Below, piece after piece: positions 1 through 13,300 of a stretch of 64,000 bases of DNA. Positions within the stretch are counted from its first letter, which is position 1, and the number at the start of each line of letters is the position of its first letter. The translations under genes and the position numbers were made by a program. Under the pieces are notes generated by a model. The model was not told the DNA's origin. It saw only the letters and a program-made list of their open reading frames with translations, and ran no database searches. The stretch is from assembly GCA_020881915.1 (NCBI GenBank), contig JAJFPB010000001.1:5518001-5582000 (forward strand), in the 5' to 3' direction. Source of the DNA: Paramyrothecium sp. XJ0827 (taxonomy: Eukaryota; Ascomycota; Sordariomycetes; Hypocreales; Stachybotryaceae).

Positions 1-1297
1 GCTCAAGCAACTCTGTTTCTAAAGGTTACCAAATGTCCGTGGTATTTCATTTCCGGTCACTACACCTGTGACCGCAAGCCGCAGTTGAACTTTTCATCGG
101 ATCATCCATGCATGCATCTGTTTGTGTCCCGTGATTTGCTTTTTTCTCTGCTCGAGCATCTTTTTGGTTTTGAGGGACAGCACCCCCATTCTCCGCTCTG
201 GAGGAGAAAAAATATCTTCCAAGCATCAGAACGCTCAGTTTAAATTCGTGAATTCTAAGAGACCAATGACATCGTTTTCGTGTTTTGAGTTATTGAACTC
301 GTCCATGAGGTTGGAGCTTGGTCCTGCGAAAAGGAAGCTTGCTTCCAACAGCAAATCTTCCGCCTTCACAGTGCTGGAGGCAGCGGTCACATCCGAAAAA
401 AATAAAGTGGAAAAAGAAGGGATGCTCCCCCAATGCATCATTTGTAGGTGTTAATGTTGCTCAAATGACCAATCTGTTTAGGCTGCCTTGAACCCTTCCC
501 CCTCGCATACGTATGTGGAGGTGCAGCTGCAGGACCTCTCCGGGTGCAATCTCGAAGCAAAAGAAACGAGAAGTTAGCACCCAAGGAAAAAGCAGTGACA
601 AAAGCCGCATTTCAGTCAACGCTGGGTAATGTGGTTGTCAGCCTTCGCGTCTGGAGCCGAGCTGCCCAGAGTGGTGGCTCGAGTTTGCTTTTGATTGATG
701 CGTATCGCAGTGCGGAACCGGCCAATGCGCTCGCGAAATGGTAAAACTGATTGATCGGGTTATGCGGAGCTGTAAAGTCGAGGATCCGTTCAATCACAAA
801 AACGGCGCGTCATTCATGGGCCTCGTCTCGTGGTACTCTGGACTGACCAGCACATCGGTTGGTTCGCGCACACAACTCAAGTTTTCCCATTTACCGTATC
901 TAGACAGCAAAAGGAAATGTTTCTCGACGCCATCAACGAGGAAACAGAGATCCAACAAACCAACAGTCTAACCCGACTCCCCCAAAACAAGATTCCGACC
1001 CCATCCGTCTCGCCGCCCAACCCTCATTTCCAGTGTTTCAAATTCAGTAGTCTATCTTTTGGGCTGGTGGCATACGTTTCGGAGAGGGAGACGGAAGTAC
1101 AGACATGACGAGATTAAAAAATTACTCCCAGAAAAGGGTCTCTCCTCCGCCGATTTAGATCCGAACCGAGCGCAGCCCCGTCCCTTGTATATGATGCACC
1201 CTGACCCGCGAAAAAATGATAACATCGCAAGGCCTAGACACGCTCCTTCGCTATGTCGAATACCCATGAACCAAAGGAATCCAATTATTAGCCGGGT
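1..1297. other. Intergenic, no gene recognised
   Basis: This stretch lies downstream of the P450 reductase gene, which ends at 1298 on the minus strand. Short open frames exist on both strands, but none has recognisable protein character, a domain motif or a spliced continuation. I see no tRNA-like fold or repeat. The part next to 1298 presumably carries the reductase 3' UTR. Confidence 0.6.
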
Positions 1298-3522
1298 TCA
1301 AGACCAGACATCCTCCTATGAGATATTGTTAGTAACGACGCGAACACAACAAAATAGAGAGGCTGTAAAACAGGCACCAAAAAGCGTCAAGAAAGATTCA
1401 CGTACCTGGTACTGGTTGGCTGCCCTCATGTTCTTTACGACCTCTTCTCCCTTGGCTTCGGAGACACCACGGCCTTCAGCAATAATCTGCGCCAAGACCG
1501 TATTCACCTCGCGCGCCATATTCGCGGCATCGCCGCAGACGTAGAAGTAAGCCTTCTGGGAAAGCAGCTCATTGACTTCCTTGGCCATCTCCTTGAGACG
1601 GTGCTGGACATAGACCTTCTTCGGGCCGTCGCGAGAAAAGGCAGTAATAAACTCGAACTTGTCACCAAGCGCCTTCTTGTATTGCTAGTAGATTGTCAGT
1701 CACAGATCTCTTCTCAGATTTTCAAAGCGTCAACACTTACCTCCCACTCAGACTGGTACATGAAATCTTCCGTCGACTTTCGGCAGCCGAAGAACAACAA
1801 AGTGCGGCCAACGTCCACACCCTCCTCGGCCAGCTTGGCGCGCTCCTGCACGAAACCGCGAAATGGAGCAACACCCGTTCCCGGGCCAATCATGATGATA
1901 GGCTTGGCGGGGTCAGAGGGCAGCTTGAAGTTGGAATGCCTGATGTGAACCGGGACATGGATACCGTCATACTTGTTGCGAGGTCCATCCAGCTCATAGG
2001 ACTGGCCGAACGGCTCCGGGTTGGGGTCACCATTCTGCTTCTGCTTCAAGGCCAACAGGTAGTTGGTGGCAACACCACGGAATGGCTCGCCACGTCCGGG
2101 GACCATTTGCGATTCAACGACAGCGGTAACAGACACCTTCTTTGGCTGGACGCGCGAGGAGGAGGAAATGGAGTAGTAACGAGGCTGGAGCTTGGTCAGG
2201 CCCTCAATGAAGGCAGAGAAGGGAATGTTGTTCCACTTCTGGCCCTTACCAACAGCTTCCAAAAACCTGGCGATGTTGTAGAAGTGAGGTCCAGTCTTGT
2301 CGTGGAAATAATCCTTGTCGCTACCGAGTCGAGTCATCTCAGCCTTGACCTCGTCATTGGGGGCGAAGGCAGCCAGCGTCGAGACAAATTGACGGGACAT
2401 GGGAGCGCAGATTTCCAGATGGTAACGAACAATTGCATCGTAAGTCGTAGGGGTCGGGAACGGAACCTTGGCAGTGGGCTCGAGAGGCTTGACGCTGATC
2501 ACGTCGTTTCGCTTATCCGTGAGACCGATGATGTCCAGGAAGCGGTCGACTTCCGCGCCCGGGTTAGTAGGCCAGATAGCGATGTGGTCACCAGTCTGGT
2601 AGGTGAGGTTTGAGCCGCTGATGTCAATGTCCAAGTGAATGCAGTTTCGGTCCTTGACAGAGAAGAGCTCTCGCGTCTCGCTGATCGGGGCAATGTAGGG
2701 GTTGTGGGAATTGAAGGGACCCTGGCCTTTGCCGTCAAGATGCGATTTGTTAGGCTCACCGAGGTACACCTCGGGGGAGTCGGGGGTAAGTCCTTCGCGA
2801 TCAACAATGGAGAAAACGGGTTCGTAGACGGCGTCGCGCTCCTCGAGGCCCATCTCGGATGCCAATTGAGACCACATGGGATCCTTCCAAGCGAGGAAGT
2901 CCTCTTCCATGGTTCCGGCTCCATCGTCACCCTCACCGGCGTCGCCAATTCTGTGAGCGCCAAACTTCTGCAGGGCCTTGTCAACGTTTCGCACCATGGA
3001 GTTGTAGTGCTCATAAGTATTGTTTCCAAGACCGAAGGCGACGTAGTTGAGGTTTGCCAGAGGCGGATCGCTGCTCTCAGAAAAGCTAACGTCGTCACCA
3101 GTGATGAACTCGTAAAAATCGACTGCGTTATCAGTAGGCTCGCCCTCGCCATAGGTGGCGAGAACGAACATGACAATCTTGTCCTTGGGGATAGTGTCGA
3201 GGTTTTCAAAGTCGTACTCCTCAAGATCAGCAACCATGGTGTCGAGGCCAAACCGGCTCTTGCCCTCTTTGGCCAGACGGGAGGCATAGTCCTCGGCGGT
3301 ACCAGTTTGGGAACCATAGAAGATGATGCAGTTCTTGCCGCTCTCCTCCATCTTCTCGGCAATGTTCCGCGTACCGGCAGGCTTTGCGCCATTGGTGGCA
3401 GCAAATGCGGTTGCGTAGGGATCCTTGGTCACTCCCCAGTACTTGCCTTTGGTGAAGTAGGCCAGTGTGCCGAGGAGGATGGCCCCCAGGACAAGGATAT
3501 CGAGAGTGTCCAGCTCAGCCAT
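1298..3522 (-). CDS. cprA: NADPH-cytochrome P450 reductase
   Basis: This ER-membrane diflavin reductase passes electrons from NADPH through FAD and FMN to microsomal P450s (sterol demethylation, xenobiotic and secondary metabolism). Three exons are read on the minus strand: 3522-1741, 1684-1406 and 1315-1298, giving 692 residues, the usual fungal length. Seen in order: an N-terminal anchor (about residues 6-23), the FMN-binding flavodoxin segment starting with IIFYGSQTGTAEDYA (about 66-80) and LATYGEGEPTDN, the FAD motif RYYSISSSS (from 448), NADPH motifs GPGTGVAPFRGF (about 547-) and FFGCRKS (577-), then VCGDAANMAREV and the C-terminal EDVWS. All exon joints are phase 0. The last exon is only 18 nt and encodes EDVWS plus stop; its intron ends CATAG after a TACTAAC branch point. 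The start is MAELDTLD; an upstream in-frame GTG is not used. A possible 5' UTR intron (3804-3679, GTAAGT..TTAG) is weakly supported. The symbol follows fungal usage; the yeast name is NCP1. Confidence 0.97.
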
Positions 3523-4559
3523 GGTGACAGCCAACACAGCTTTGACGACTGGAGTGACGGAGGCGGAGGCGGGGTACTCGGGGGAGAAGGGATCCGGGAT
3601 TCGTGAGGCGAGGTTATCCGCAGCCCGAGGGAAGCCTGGATGGGAGCTTTTCGTGGACGGTCCTCACGGCGGCGGTGGCTAAGGGTAACGGCGAGGTCCT
3701 AGGTGATGCTTGTGAGCGGGAGTAAGATTGTTGGGTGCCAACGGAGTTGCGCACGGGGTTGGAGGTTGCGGCTTGACGCGGCTAAGGAGACGATGTGTAC
3801 TTACAGGCGCAAAAGTGCTGAGCAACTTCTTGCGATTGCTCTGTGTCGACAAAATGCTTAAGAAGCAGCCTGCGATGGCACCTGGGAGAGAAGGTGAGCG
3901 AGGAAATTGTTCGGAAGCAGAACAGTCAGACGTTTTGCTGGCGGGTAAAAGAAGTTGGCCCGATCCAGTCCACCGTGTCTCGATGTGCCTGCAGGCCACG
4001 GATAGGCTAGGCTTTGGTGGCCAGGGGGGGCTTCAAAAATGTTAGGCCCACCACCCTCCTCCTCCGATCAAGTTGGTAGGCCCTGGGTGTCGCCAGACCG
4101 GTCCGGTTCGGGTCCGGCTCATTAGTTGATAGCATTGTAGAAGGGACTTTCAACTGGGCGCGCCAAGGCCATCATGGCGAGTACCTCCCAAACCCCGGCC
4201 ATATCTGGGCAGACGCTAACTTCACTATTTCGCCGATGTGGCACGATGGGGGTCGCCGTACAGATACTGTCTGTACCTCTTAATCGTCAGGCACTCTAAG
4301 CGACCGCTGACCTCACTCCCCGCTCAAGCGCCCGTCTCAGAAAGCCAACAGATATTCTGGCGCGTTAGTTCGGAAGATCATACGTCGCACACCAGCAGTG
4401 GCGGAGAGCTACGGAAACATGTATGACGGGGCACGGGCTGTTTCGACCACAAGGCGGGATTTGCTACGGCAGGACCCCGAAGCGCCCTGGTGCCAGCAAT
4501 CTGTCAGAGCTCCGGCCTTGCGCGGCATCCCGGCAGACTTCCGTCTCGTAAGGCAAGGT

Positions 4560-4585
4560 AGATACCTACCTTAGGTAAGGTATCT
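4560..4585. repeat. Imperfect palindrome with TACCTTAGGTA core
   Basis: The 8-base arms AGATACCT (4560-4567) and AGGTATCT (4578-4585) are exact inverted copies around the near-palindromic centre ACCTTAGGTA. A related GGTACCTACCTCAGG follows at 4597-4611. The same word family recurs in other gaps of the window. Function is unknown; it could form a short hairpin or be a dispersed low-complexity motif. Confidence 0.7.
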
Positions 4586-6440
4586 CACATTAAGCAGGTA
4601 CCTACCTCAGGACATGCAGGCAGAACTTTCCGTCACTTGCAGGTCTACCAAGTGTAGCCCAAGAGCATGCATCACGGATGGTTGGTCACGTAGCGATCCA
4701 AATGCAGATGAACAACGGATCTCAGTCTCACCAGAAACGACGAAAATCAAACTATACGAACTCAGCAATCTAAGAGGCCGTTCGGAGCCCACCCGGCTTC
4801 GGCCGTTGCCTGCCCTATCGTGCTGCTACATCAGTGGCTTGAGGCTGCGTCGAGCATCACGTAAGGCTTCCCCACTAGCTTTGTCTTGGGCCTCGGGGAG
4901 TATCACCACAATGAACACATGAAAGACCGCCCAACGCCCCCACTCGGGTAATAAGTGTTTCCATGTCATTCTGCCGGCAGCCTCTAGGGTAAGTCCTGGA
5001 CTTCGTCACATGCAAAACCAGGCCTGAATTTGTCTGTTTGGCTGAAGCCATACAATCCAACTGCAATTCGCCATCATTTATCCATAGGAAAAGTTTGGGT
5101 TGAGAACGCAGGGCAGTAAATTCGTCCATACCAGGACGACAGAAGCTCAATATCATACCAACAGGACACAGGGTTCATTGATGATCGCACGGCTAAGACA
5201 CCTGTCCGCTCTCCCGTCCCTTGCTCAAATCTTACTAGAATGGTTTAAGCTTGTGTCTAGTTTCAACATTTACTGGCGATCTGACTGAAAGCGACATGCT
5301 ACTCGGTGATTTCTTGTGGGGTTGGTGGTCACAGCATTTGGCACTAACGTCAACCTCGACCCATTTCATGGATCGTCGCGGCTGTTCTTGTCGGACCATC
5401 ACAGTAAATGTAGCTTCATAGAGTACCATATGTTTCCAAGTGCTTCCACCTTTGACTGACCTCGGGCCTCGAATTACCTGCCTATGCGGTTTTATCGGGC
5501 TGCCTAACCTTGTGTGGGTGCTGGCGGCGAACCGATTCAACTGGTACCTATTATCATTGAGGACGGAAAAGGAAGCTGTTCGCTTGAGGGCGAATTTCAG
5601 ATATTCAGGCCAGCTCATTGCGAAATCCCCGATGCCTCGACGTCTTGCGCTGTTACAGGTTTGAAATCATACGATCCATAATCCGTGACATATTTGCATC
5701 CTTTCTCTTAGGTTCGAAACGGCATGCTACAAGCATGCTCAGGTACTAAGACCATTGTGCTCGAGAGATGCAGGAATGTCCCAGTGTTTGCTTGCGTGAC
5801 ATCAGGATCTCAAAGTGAAAGGCACAAGGGACCAGGATTGCTTCCCGTTGCGGTATTCTCTGCCGTCCTTGTGGATAAGGCGTACTCTAACACATCCTGG
5901 TGGACCATCTTGTAAAATGATGTGAGGTGGCGAGGCTGTTCGTAGCCATCGCGAAATTATGGTTACAAACCGCCAGGCCTATATTTGGCGTTGGCGACGC
6001 TGACGAAGCTCAAAGGATGGCTGGCTTGCTTGAGACATAAGGTGGTATGTGTCAGCCTCAAACGCCAGCAGCTTTACGCCTCCAAGTCAATGAGACGTCA
6101 TCATGCCTTGACGTTTGGTAGTCAACCCAAAGTTTCTTGGACATAGTGAATGGGGTGCATCATTTGATGTTTTCGATGATATGCGGCGCTTCCAGTCAAA
6201 CCCTGACCCAGGCGTGCAGAACATGAATGCGATGCCTCCCATTGAAGAGCGTCTTGATTTCTTTGCCATTTTCATACATCACCCATCTAATGCGTCCCTC
6301 TACACCGGGAAGTCTGCCTGCGAGATGTCGACAGTGGTGAGATGTAGCACAGATTTTGTTAAAATACTGAAAACAACAATTTCCCTGAGATCTGCCCGGT
6401 TTCACTGCCATTAACTGAAAAAAATTCAGAGACCGCAAGT

Positions 6441-6560
6441 GTATGGTTGTTTTTTTTAACTTATTAACAATTGGACAAGATGTATTTAGTAATAGAGAAA
6501 CGAGGAAAATATTAATTAAATATTATAAAAATCATTTCCTTACTCTTGTTGCTCAAAGCA
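6441..6560. other. AT-rich patch
   Basis: About 120 bases with runs of T and A and words such as ATTAATTAAATATTATAAAA, in sharp contrast to the GC-balanced surroundings. No open frame crosses it. It may be a relic of repeat-induced point mutation, a replication-prone segment or simply an A/T expansion; the sequence does not decide. Confidence 0.5.
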
Positions 6561-6573
6561 TTTATCATTAGGA

Positions 6574-6596
6574 CCTTACCTACCTACCTACCTTAG
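6574..6596. repeat. CCTTACCTACCTACCTACCTTAG tetranucleotide tract
   Basis: Three to four tandem CCTA/TACC units ending in CCTTAG, directly after the AT-rich patch. It belongs to the same GGTAAGGTA-type word family seen at 4560, 6904, 25801 and 34156. Confidence 0.7.
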
Positions 6597-7387
6597 TATT
6601 TTCCCTCCATCTGCAGCGTACTTTTTCTTTCTTTTATGGCCAAACGCTTGCGTGTCTAAAAAGATCTGCTGGTCCCGAGACCCCTTTTTACAGCCAATAG
6701 CGCCAAGGGGCTCTGGGCGTTCTGCCCTTGCAGGCTGCAGGGAGGCCCATGGGCGTATTTTATCCCCTTCTCTTTGCCTGTGTTTTCTGCGCTTCCATGT
6801 CCACCATAAATGGTGCTTTGCCTGGCCGGGTCGGTTACACTACATGCACTCAATGCATACATTGATGACAATTCTTTGGCAAATGGCACTTCTAGCGGCA
6901 CGCTAGGTAGGGGTAGGTAAGGTATAATGTCGTGACCACGTCGCAGAACGGTGACGTTCAGGTGAGCAGATGTTCAAATCAACCTTGCATGCTAGACATC
7001 ATCAAAGTAGCTCATCGTGCCAACAATCTCGGAGGGGATCCTTAAGAGTAGATTAAATTCTTGACGACGATTCCGAGCCTGCTCTTATTAATGGCACCCG
7101 TCCGAGCGCTGATCCGTCCGCCGGTCCCGTTTGTGGTGGAGGATCTACTTTGGCCCCCATGTTGCCCCAAGCATTCCCCTCCCCGTCCCTGATGTCAGGT
7201 ACTTTCACTAAAAGGTAACTAGACTACCTTAGGTCACAAGGGACCAATCACACCCTTATCCGTACCTGGACTTTGCAACGACAATAACCACTTTGGCCCG
7301 GGCTCGCTACTTGCGACGCCTTTCAGAAACACCGTATGCCTTAGAATCACCAGACCATGGGACTTCAGGGTTTAGAACCCTTTCGAG

Positions 7388-10300
7388 ATGGGTAAGCAAT
7401 CCGATCACGCTGTGCCATGTTTCTACGGCGTCCCTCGACACTAGCACCACCCGCCTTGGCGCGATGCAAAAACGCACCCACCTTCACTGTGCCTCGAACA
7501 TCTAACATGCTCACGTTGGATTGAAGGATTCTTTCGCTAATTACTGTTTCTGTTCATTGTTAGTCCCGTCCCAGACGCTTCCGGACCACCTGCAGGATCC
7601 GCCCAAGTTGTCGTCCAGGTCAGTGTCAAGGCTTGATGAGCAAGACGAGGACGATGCAAATTGGGGCAACACAATACGCCCTGGAGGGCTCGATGTCACC
7701 TCCTCGCGCCTACTGTCACATTCCCGAGACTCCTCGATCGACAAGATTTCTCAACCACCTTCGGCAGTGACTTCTCCACGATTACACAATCATACGCGCG
7801 CAGGTATTGGGGCCATTGTTGAACGGGCCGTGGACCCCAAGAGCGCAACCTACGGTCACCATCGGCAGACCTCCATTGTTCACGGCTTTCAGCATTCGAG
7901 GAATGGCAGTTTGGCGAGCACCTCATCCAACCCTCTTAGCCCAAGGATTATAGCCGCAGCCGGCGCTGCAATGGATAGGCCGGATATGCAGTCGGTAGCC
8001 GCTCGGTTGGAGGCTGACGCGAGCCATGGCTCCCGACCTCCAACGGCCTTATCCGGTACTACGGCGAACACTACTTCTTCATCGTCGCTCGAACGATCGG
8101 GCTCTGCTGTCGATATAGCTTCATTCAGTGCAACGCAGCGCAAGGTCGAGCGCATGCAGAGTAGGTCGAGACGCGATCACACGCATAATGGCTCACACTC
8201 TTCCCGGCATCAAAGGGACGAGCAAAAAACTGTTGGCGAATATGCTTTGCATGTCCTGTTTACCTCGGTTTGTCATTCTACTCTTTAACTCGTCCACTCG
8301 CTGCAGGTCCTAACCGGTGACAGTTTATCGCCCAAGCCGAAGACAAGCTGAGTGAATGTGTCGCCGAACCTTTCGACCCCGAACCTAGGATAGAACGTAT
8401 ATGCGGACATGGAGCCGACCCAGCTTTCGACCAGCTTATTGTCGCTCTTGGCCATATTGCTAGTCCGAAACCCAAAGCCCTCATCGATTCTATGATGTTG
8501 TGGAGAAAAAGCAAGAGCGACGCTGCCAATGAAGCTCGGGGCCAGCTTCAGCAGTCCCGTAGCGCCCTACCAGGAGGGCCTCTTCTTCGGCGTAACACCG
8601 AACCAGTACACGGCGGACCGCCGGGATCTGGTGGCTCGGAAAGCGGCTTCCCTCAAGCCCCTCCGGGAACTTCTAAGCAGGAATTCGTGGCTCAAGCTGA
8701 ACGACGATCGACTGTATCCATTTATATCTTGTGCCGGGTGTTGCTCGAAGTGATATGCCAAAGCAATCTCGCATCTATAACTCCTGAAATGGAGGACAAG
8801 CTGGAAAGCATCATATTTGGTCAGCTGAAAATCGCCGACGCAGACCAACTTATGGTCTCTCCTCTCAAAATGGCAAACTGGAATCTATTTGCGCAGCTTC
8901 TGGGACACATGAGCGAAATCAACTTTGTGGGCGTAACTCGACGATTTGTCGACGATCTTGATGGCTGTCTTCAAGAAAGAGTGGCCAAAAGCCCAACATC
9001 GTCCTCCAGTCGCGACATGGAAGGGAAGATGGAGCTTGTTCTTAGTGGAATGAAATTCCTACGGCTGAAAATATCTCCCGAGGCAGCGTGGGAGCAATCC
9101 TGCGACTTCTTGATCTCTCTCGGGCGCCTTTTCAACAGATCACACGGTCAAAGGGTGAAAACCGCTTTCTGTCAGATCATTGATACGCTGCTCTTGCGTA
9201 TTGCTGCGAAAGCCAGCAACAGTCATCTGATGCATCCTAGATGGGCTGAAGTCCTTGCTGCAATTGGGCCTCGCCTGGCGCAGATGTTTATCAAGCCCCG
9301 ACATTGGGCCGTTGCTTTTCCTCTCACCGCGACATTACTATGCGTCTCAACCCCAGATAATTTCAGCTCCCAGTGGCTGCAACTTATTCTTTCACTTCAA
9401 ACCAAAGTAAAAGATCGCGCTACCAAGGTCTTGTGCCTTCAAGTGTTGTCCCGTTTAGTCTGGACCCATCTTTATAGGACGAACGACAGCCCCCAAAGCT
9501 CCATACGCAAGTTAGATGATGTAATGAAGTTGATACTTCCGACCTCAAGGCGCAGCCTGAATGCGACAGACGTGGCAGTTACGGACCCCCTGATCCAAAT
9601 TATCCGCATTGTCGGCTTCAAGTATCCCGAATACTGCTTCAGAAACGTCATATTTCCATTGATTAACGCCGAGCTTTTCACTTCTAATAAGGAACTCAAA
9701 GTGGAACAGCTTGACCCAGATCGAATCGTCGTCGGCATTCGAGCCTTCCTTGCTATCATGACGGATCTTGAAAAGGGCGAACAAGGCCAGCCTCCGTTTC
9801 CGCAAGTTTACGAGTCATCTCCACCAACTGAGCGTTTACCGCTTTCTCCCATTACTACATCACATCCTGGCTCTGCCTCAAAAACTATATCATCTGCGTT
9901 GAAGGGAGAAACCATATCACGACCAGTGTTGACTCATGTGCTGAGTGATGGTGTCAGAGAATACTATCTGAGATTCTGCGAAATCCTCGGAAAAATCACC
10001 ATCGTTTGTGACAATACATTCGGAGGGCAGGCGGCGCTCGATGAAAAATTCAATGCATCTGGGCCGAAGACCCCCATCACAGAAACATTTAATTTCTCGC
10101 GACGGGATGATCATCAGACTGCCACAGATCAGAAGCAGGCATTCTATGAACTTTTGCATGTTGCCGTGCAGGCATTGCCTCGCTGTCTCTCCGTGGACAT
10201 CCCCTTCAACTCCATTATTAACCTGTTATGCACTGGCACAGCCCACGTTCAGTCAAACATCGCAGATTCGTCAGCCAATTCCCTAAAGGCCATTGCCAGA

Positions 10301-13300
10301 CATGCACATGCGCAACAAGTTACAATGGGCTTTGCTCGCTTCATCTTCAATTTCGATGATCGGTATTCCACGATGTCTGATGGCGGCATGCTCGGTCCGG
10401 GCCATATCGAGAGCACGCTGCGTCTCTATGTTGAGCTTCTTCAGATCTGGATTGAAGAGATCAAGCAGAAGTCTCTGGAAGCTGCTTCAGAGGAGAAAGG
10501 AACGGCCTCGCCTGACAAGAGGGCTTTGAAACTCGATTTATCCAGCATCTGGGCCGAGGTGGACCAAGCAGAGGCCCATGGACTATTCTTCCTTTGCTCA
10601 CAATCTCGACGCGTGCGTTACCACGCAGTCACAGTACTTCGACTACTTACCGAATTCGATAAAGCCCTTGGGAAAGACGTTTCCGGCGAGAAGGAATCCA
10701 CTAGACTGATCCACATACTGGAAAATGATTCCGATGAAATCATGAACTTCGACGACGAACACCTGTCCGTGGCTGAGCGAAGCCGCCTACAGCGTGGACT
10801 GCAAAACGTCAATAACAAGGGCGCTGTGGTTGAACTCTGCACAAGCGATGTTTCTTACGATGCGACGCTATGGTTCAAAATCTTTCCAAATCTTATTCGA
10901 ATTGCGTACGACAAATGCCCTTTCGCGGTTACCATTGGACGGGATCTTGTCTGCAACCGCATTCTTCAGATGTACAAACCGATCGTGTATTTGTCGGAAC
11001 CTAGTCGAGGACTTTACTACGGTCCAGATGCAAGTGGCTCTCGTGCTCCAGCCCGGTCCCCGGCCGCGCAGCCAGAAATTATGGTTGAACAATGGAAGCT
11101 CTACCTCATTTTTGCGTGTACGACACTTGCAGATTCGGGAAGTTCGCCTGTCAGATCAAATAATGATCCTCAGCACGCAAGGAAGACTTCGAAACCCTCG
11201 TCAACAGACAAGATCGTGACCGCAAGAACTCTTTTCAAATATCTGATACCCCTCCTATCTGTTTCCTCCGCATCGGTCCGGGATGCTGTTGTCGTTGCTA
11301 TGGGTTCTATCAACATTCACGTGTATCGAACGTTACTAGAGGAACTTCAAGGGCAAGCTTCTCGTTGTAACGACGAAGCTCGCGCTCGCATCCATCAACG
11401 TACGAACAGCAGCCCCAAGAGGAATCGCAAGATGGATTTGCTGCGAACCGAGATCACTCATGTTTTCAAACTCACCTCTCACTTTCTCAAGAAACCAGAA
11501 ATCTACCAAACCGACTTTTTCCTGAGTATTCTGACTGCGTATACCAAGGATTTGAAGTTGTTCCTCATGGACGGGGAAGTTCAGATGGATTGGGAATTTC
11601 AGAAACTAAGGCGGCATTACTGCGGTTTGATGGAGGCCTTATTTGAGGGCATTAACAGGACGAAGGATCCCTCACGATGGATGACTTTTGAATCCCGCAA
11701 GTCGGCGTTCTCTCTTATGGAAGACTGGTGCGGCTTTTCGCCAAATCAAGTACAGATTCGAGCCCGTGAGGACACCATGCGTCAATCCTTGATTGACCAG
11801 CAAACCCTCGGCGAAAGAGGTACGGTGACTGCCGCTATGGAGATTGAGAAGCGGAACCTCAGAACTGCAGCATTAAGTGCGATGGCCGCGTTGTGTGGTG
11901 GACCCATCTCCGTGGTCACCGAGAGTGGTGTCACTCTGCAATTCGACATTCGCCGCATGCTCGCATGGGTCGAAGCTATCTTCAACTCTGGCAGTGACCG
12001 GATGAACGTAATAGGCAGGAGGGCACTAACGAACTTGGTTCTTCACAACCAAGAATACCCGTATTTGCTTGAGCATTGCATTGCGAGATGTTATCTGGCC
12101 GATGTACCCAAGGTGCTGGAAAGCTACTTCGCTGTCGTCGTCCAGGTTTTCCAAGATCAAATTAACTACCCGTGCCCGTTTTGGAAAATACTTGGACTAT
12201 GCTTATTCATGCTCGGTAATGACCAGAGTGAGATAAGGTCCAAGTCTTCGGCACTGTTACGATCACTTGACGGACCACAACTGCGAAACTCAAAGATACA
12301 AGATTTTGATATCAGCATATCGGACAAAACGCAAGCAGTGTACAAGCTGGCGCAATTCGAGATTTCGAAACGCCTTGCGGCTCATTATACAGAGCTTGCT
12401 TTTCACGTTTTCTCGGAGTTCACCTTGTATTTCAAGGATCTGCAACCTGTCGCACAGAGAAACGTAGTTGCTGTTGTGCTGCCATGGATCCAGTCGATCG
12501 AACTAACACTGGATCCCAACGGAGGCCCTACTGCACAGTCCTACGTTCTCCTCGCCAACCTCCTGGAGCTGACCATCAAATCATCAGGTGCCCTACATAA
12601 TGAAGTCCAAGCATTGTGGCAAGCTCTTGCTACTGGGCCTCATCCGGGGAATGTGCGGCTTGTGCTGGATTTCATTATGCAACTATGCTTTGAGCGTCGT
12701 GAGCAGAATTTCGTCGAATATGCCAAGCAGATCGTGGTCTTCCTATCAACGACAAACAGCACACCCGGAATCAAGGTCGTCGAGTTTCTTCTTATGCAGA
12801 TAAACCCCAAAGCAATGGTTCCCAATGAGAAGAAGGAAGCAGTGCCTCCTCCGCCGGATACCAACACCTTGCCCTACTGTGCAGACTTGACAGATGTGCT
12901 TCCTGTTGGGACGAAACAGGCGGGATTCTCGCTCGGACAGCTCTCTCTGATCCTCCTTGTCGATCTAATGGTGTCTCCCGTACACCTCTCTCAAGAAAAC
13001 ATCCCCCTGCTTCTGCATGTTGTTACTGTTCTTTGGGACCATTATACCCCATTGGTTCAGGAGCAGGCACGAGAGATGTTGGTTCATCTAATTCATGAGC
13101 TCATTATTTCACGAATCGACGAAGTTCAGGACGCTCAAAAACAGTCCATCGAAGACTTGGTTGATCTAATTCGGCGGCATGACCGCACCGTGGTCTGGAG
13201 TTACGAAGACAGTAACGGCAAGGTCGATGACCACGATAATAAAGTTCCGCCAAGTATGGAGTACTTGACCGCCGAAGTTGTCAAGACATTTGATACACAA

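Larger units (their letters stand above)
3523..7387. other. Long intergenic region between cprA and PAG1
   Basis: Both flanking genes read away from this 3.9 kb gap, so it contains two promoters. No open frame looks like a real protein, and several start only at TTG or GTG. It holds copies of a GGTAAGGTA/TACCTTAGGTA-type motif (4550-4611, 6574-6596, 6904-6923, about 7215-7236) and an AT-rich patch at about 6441-6560. I see no transposon open frame, tRNA or other RNA gene. Confidence 0.6.

Noticed and set aside
1693..3606. Two long plus-strand frames opposite the P450 reductase
   Set aside because: They lie wholly antisense to a complete, motif-verified gene and have no protein features.
5705..5730. 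GGTTCGAAAC, reminiscent of a tRNA T-loop
   Set aside because: Flanking bases cannot form the T-stem or a cloverleaf.
6087..6438. Overlapping frames near 6.1-6.4 kb that look mildly protein-like
   Set aside because: No ATG-based full frame, no domain recognised and no splice sites joining the pieces.
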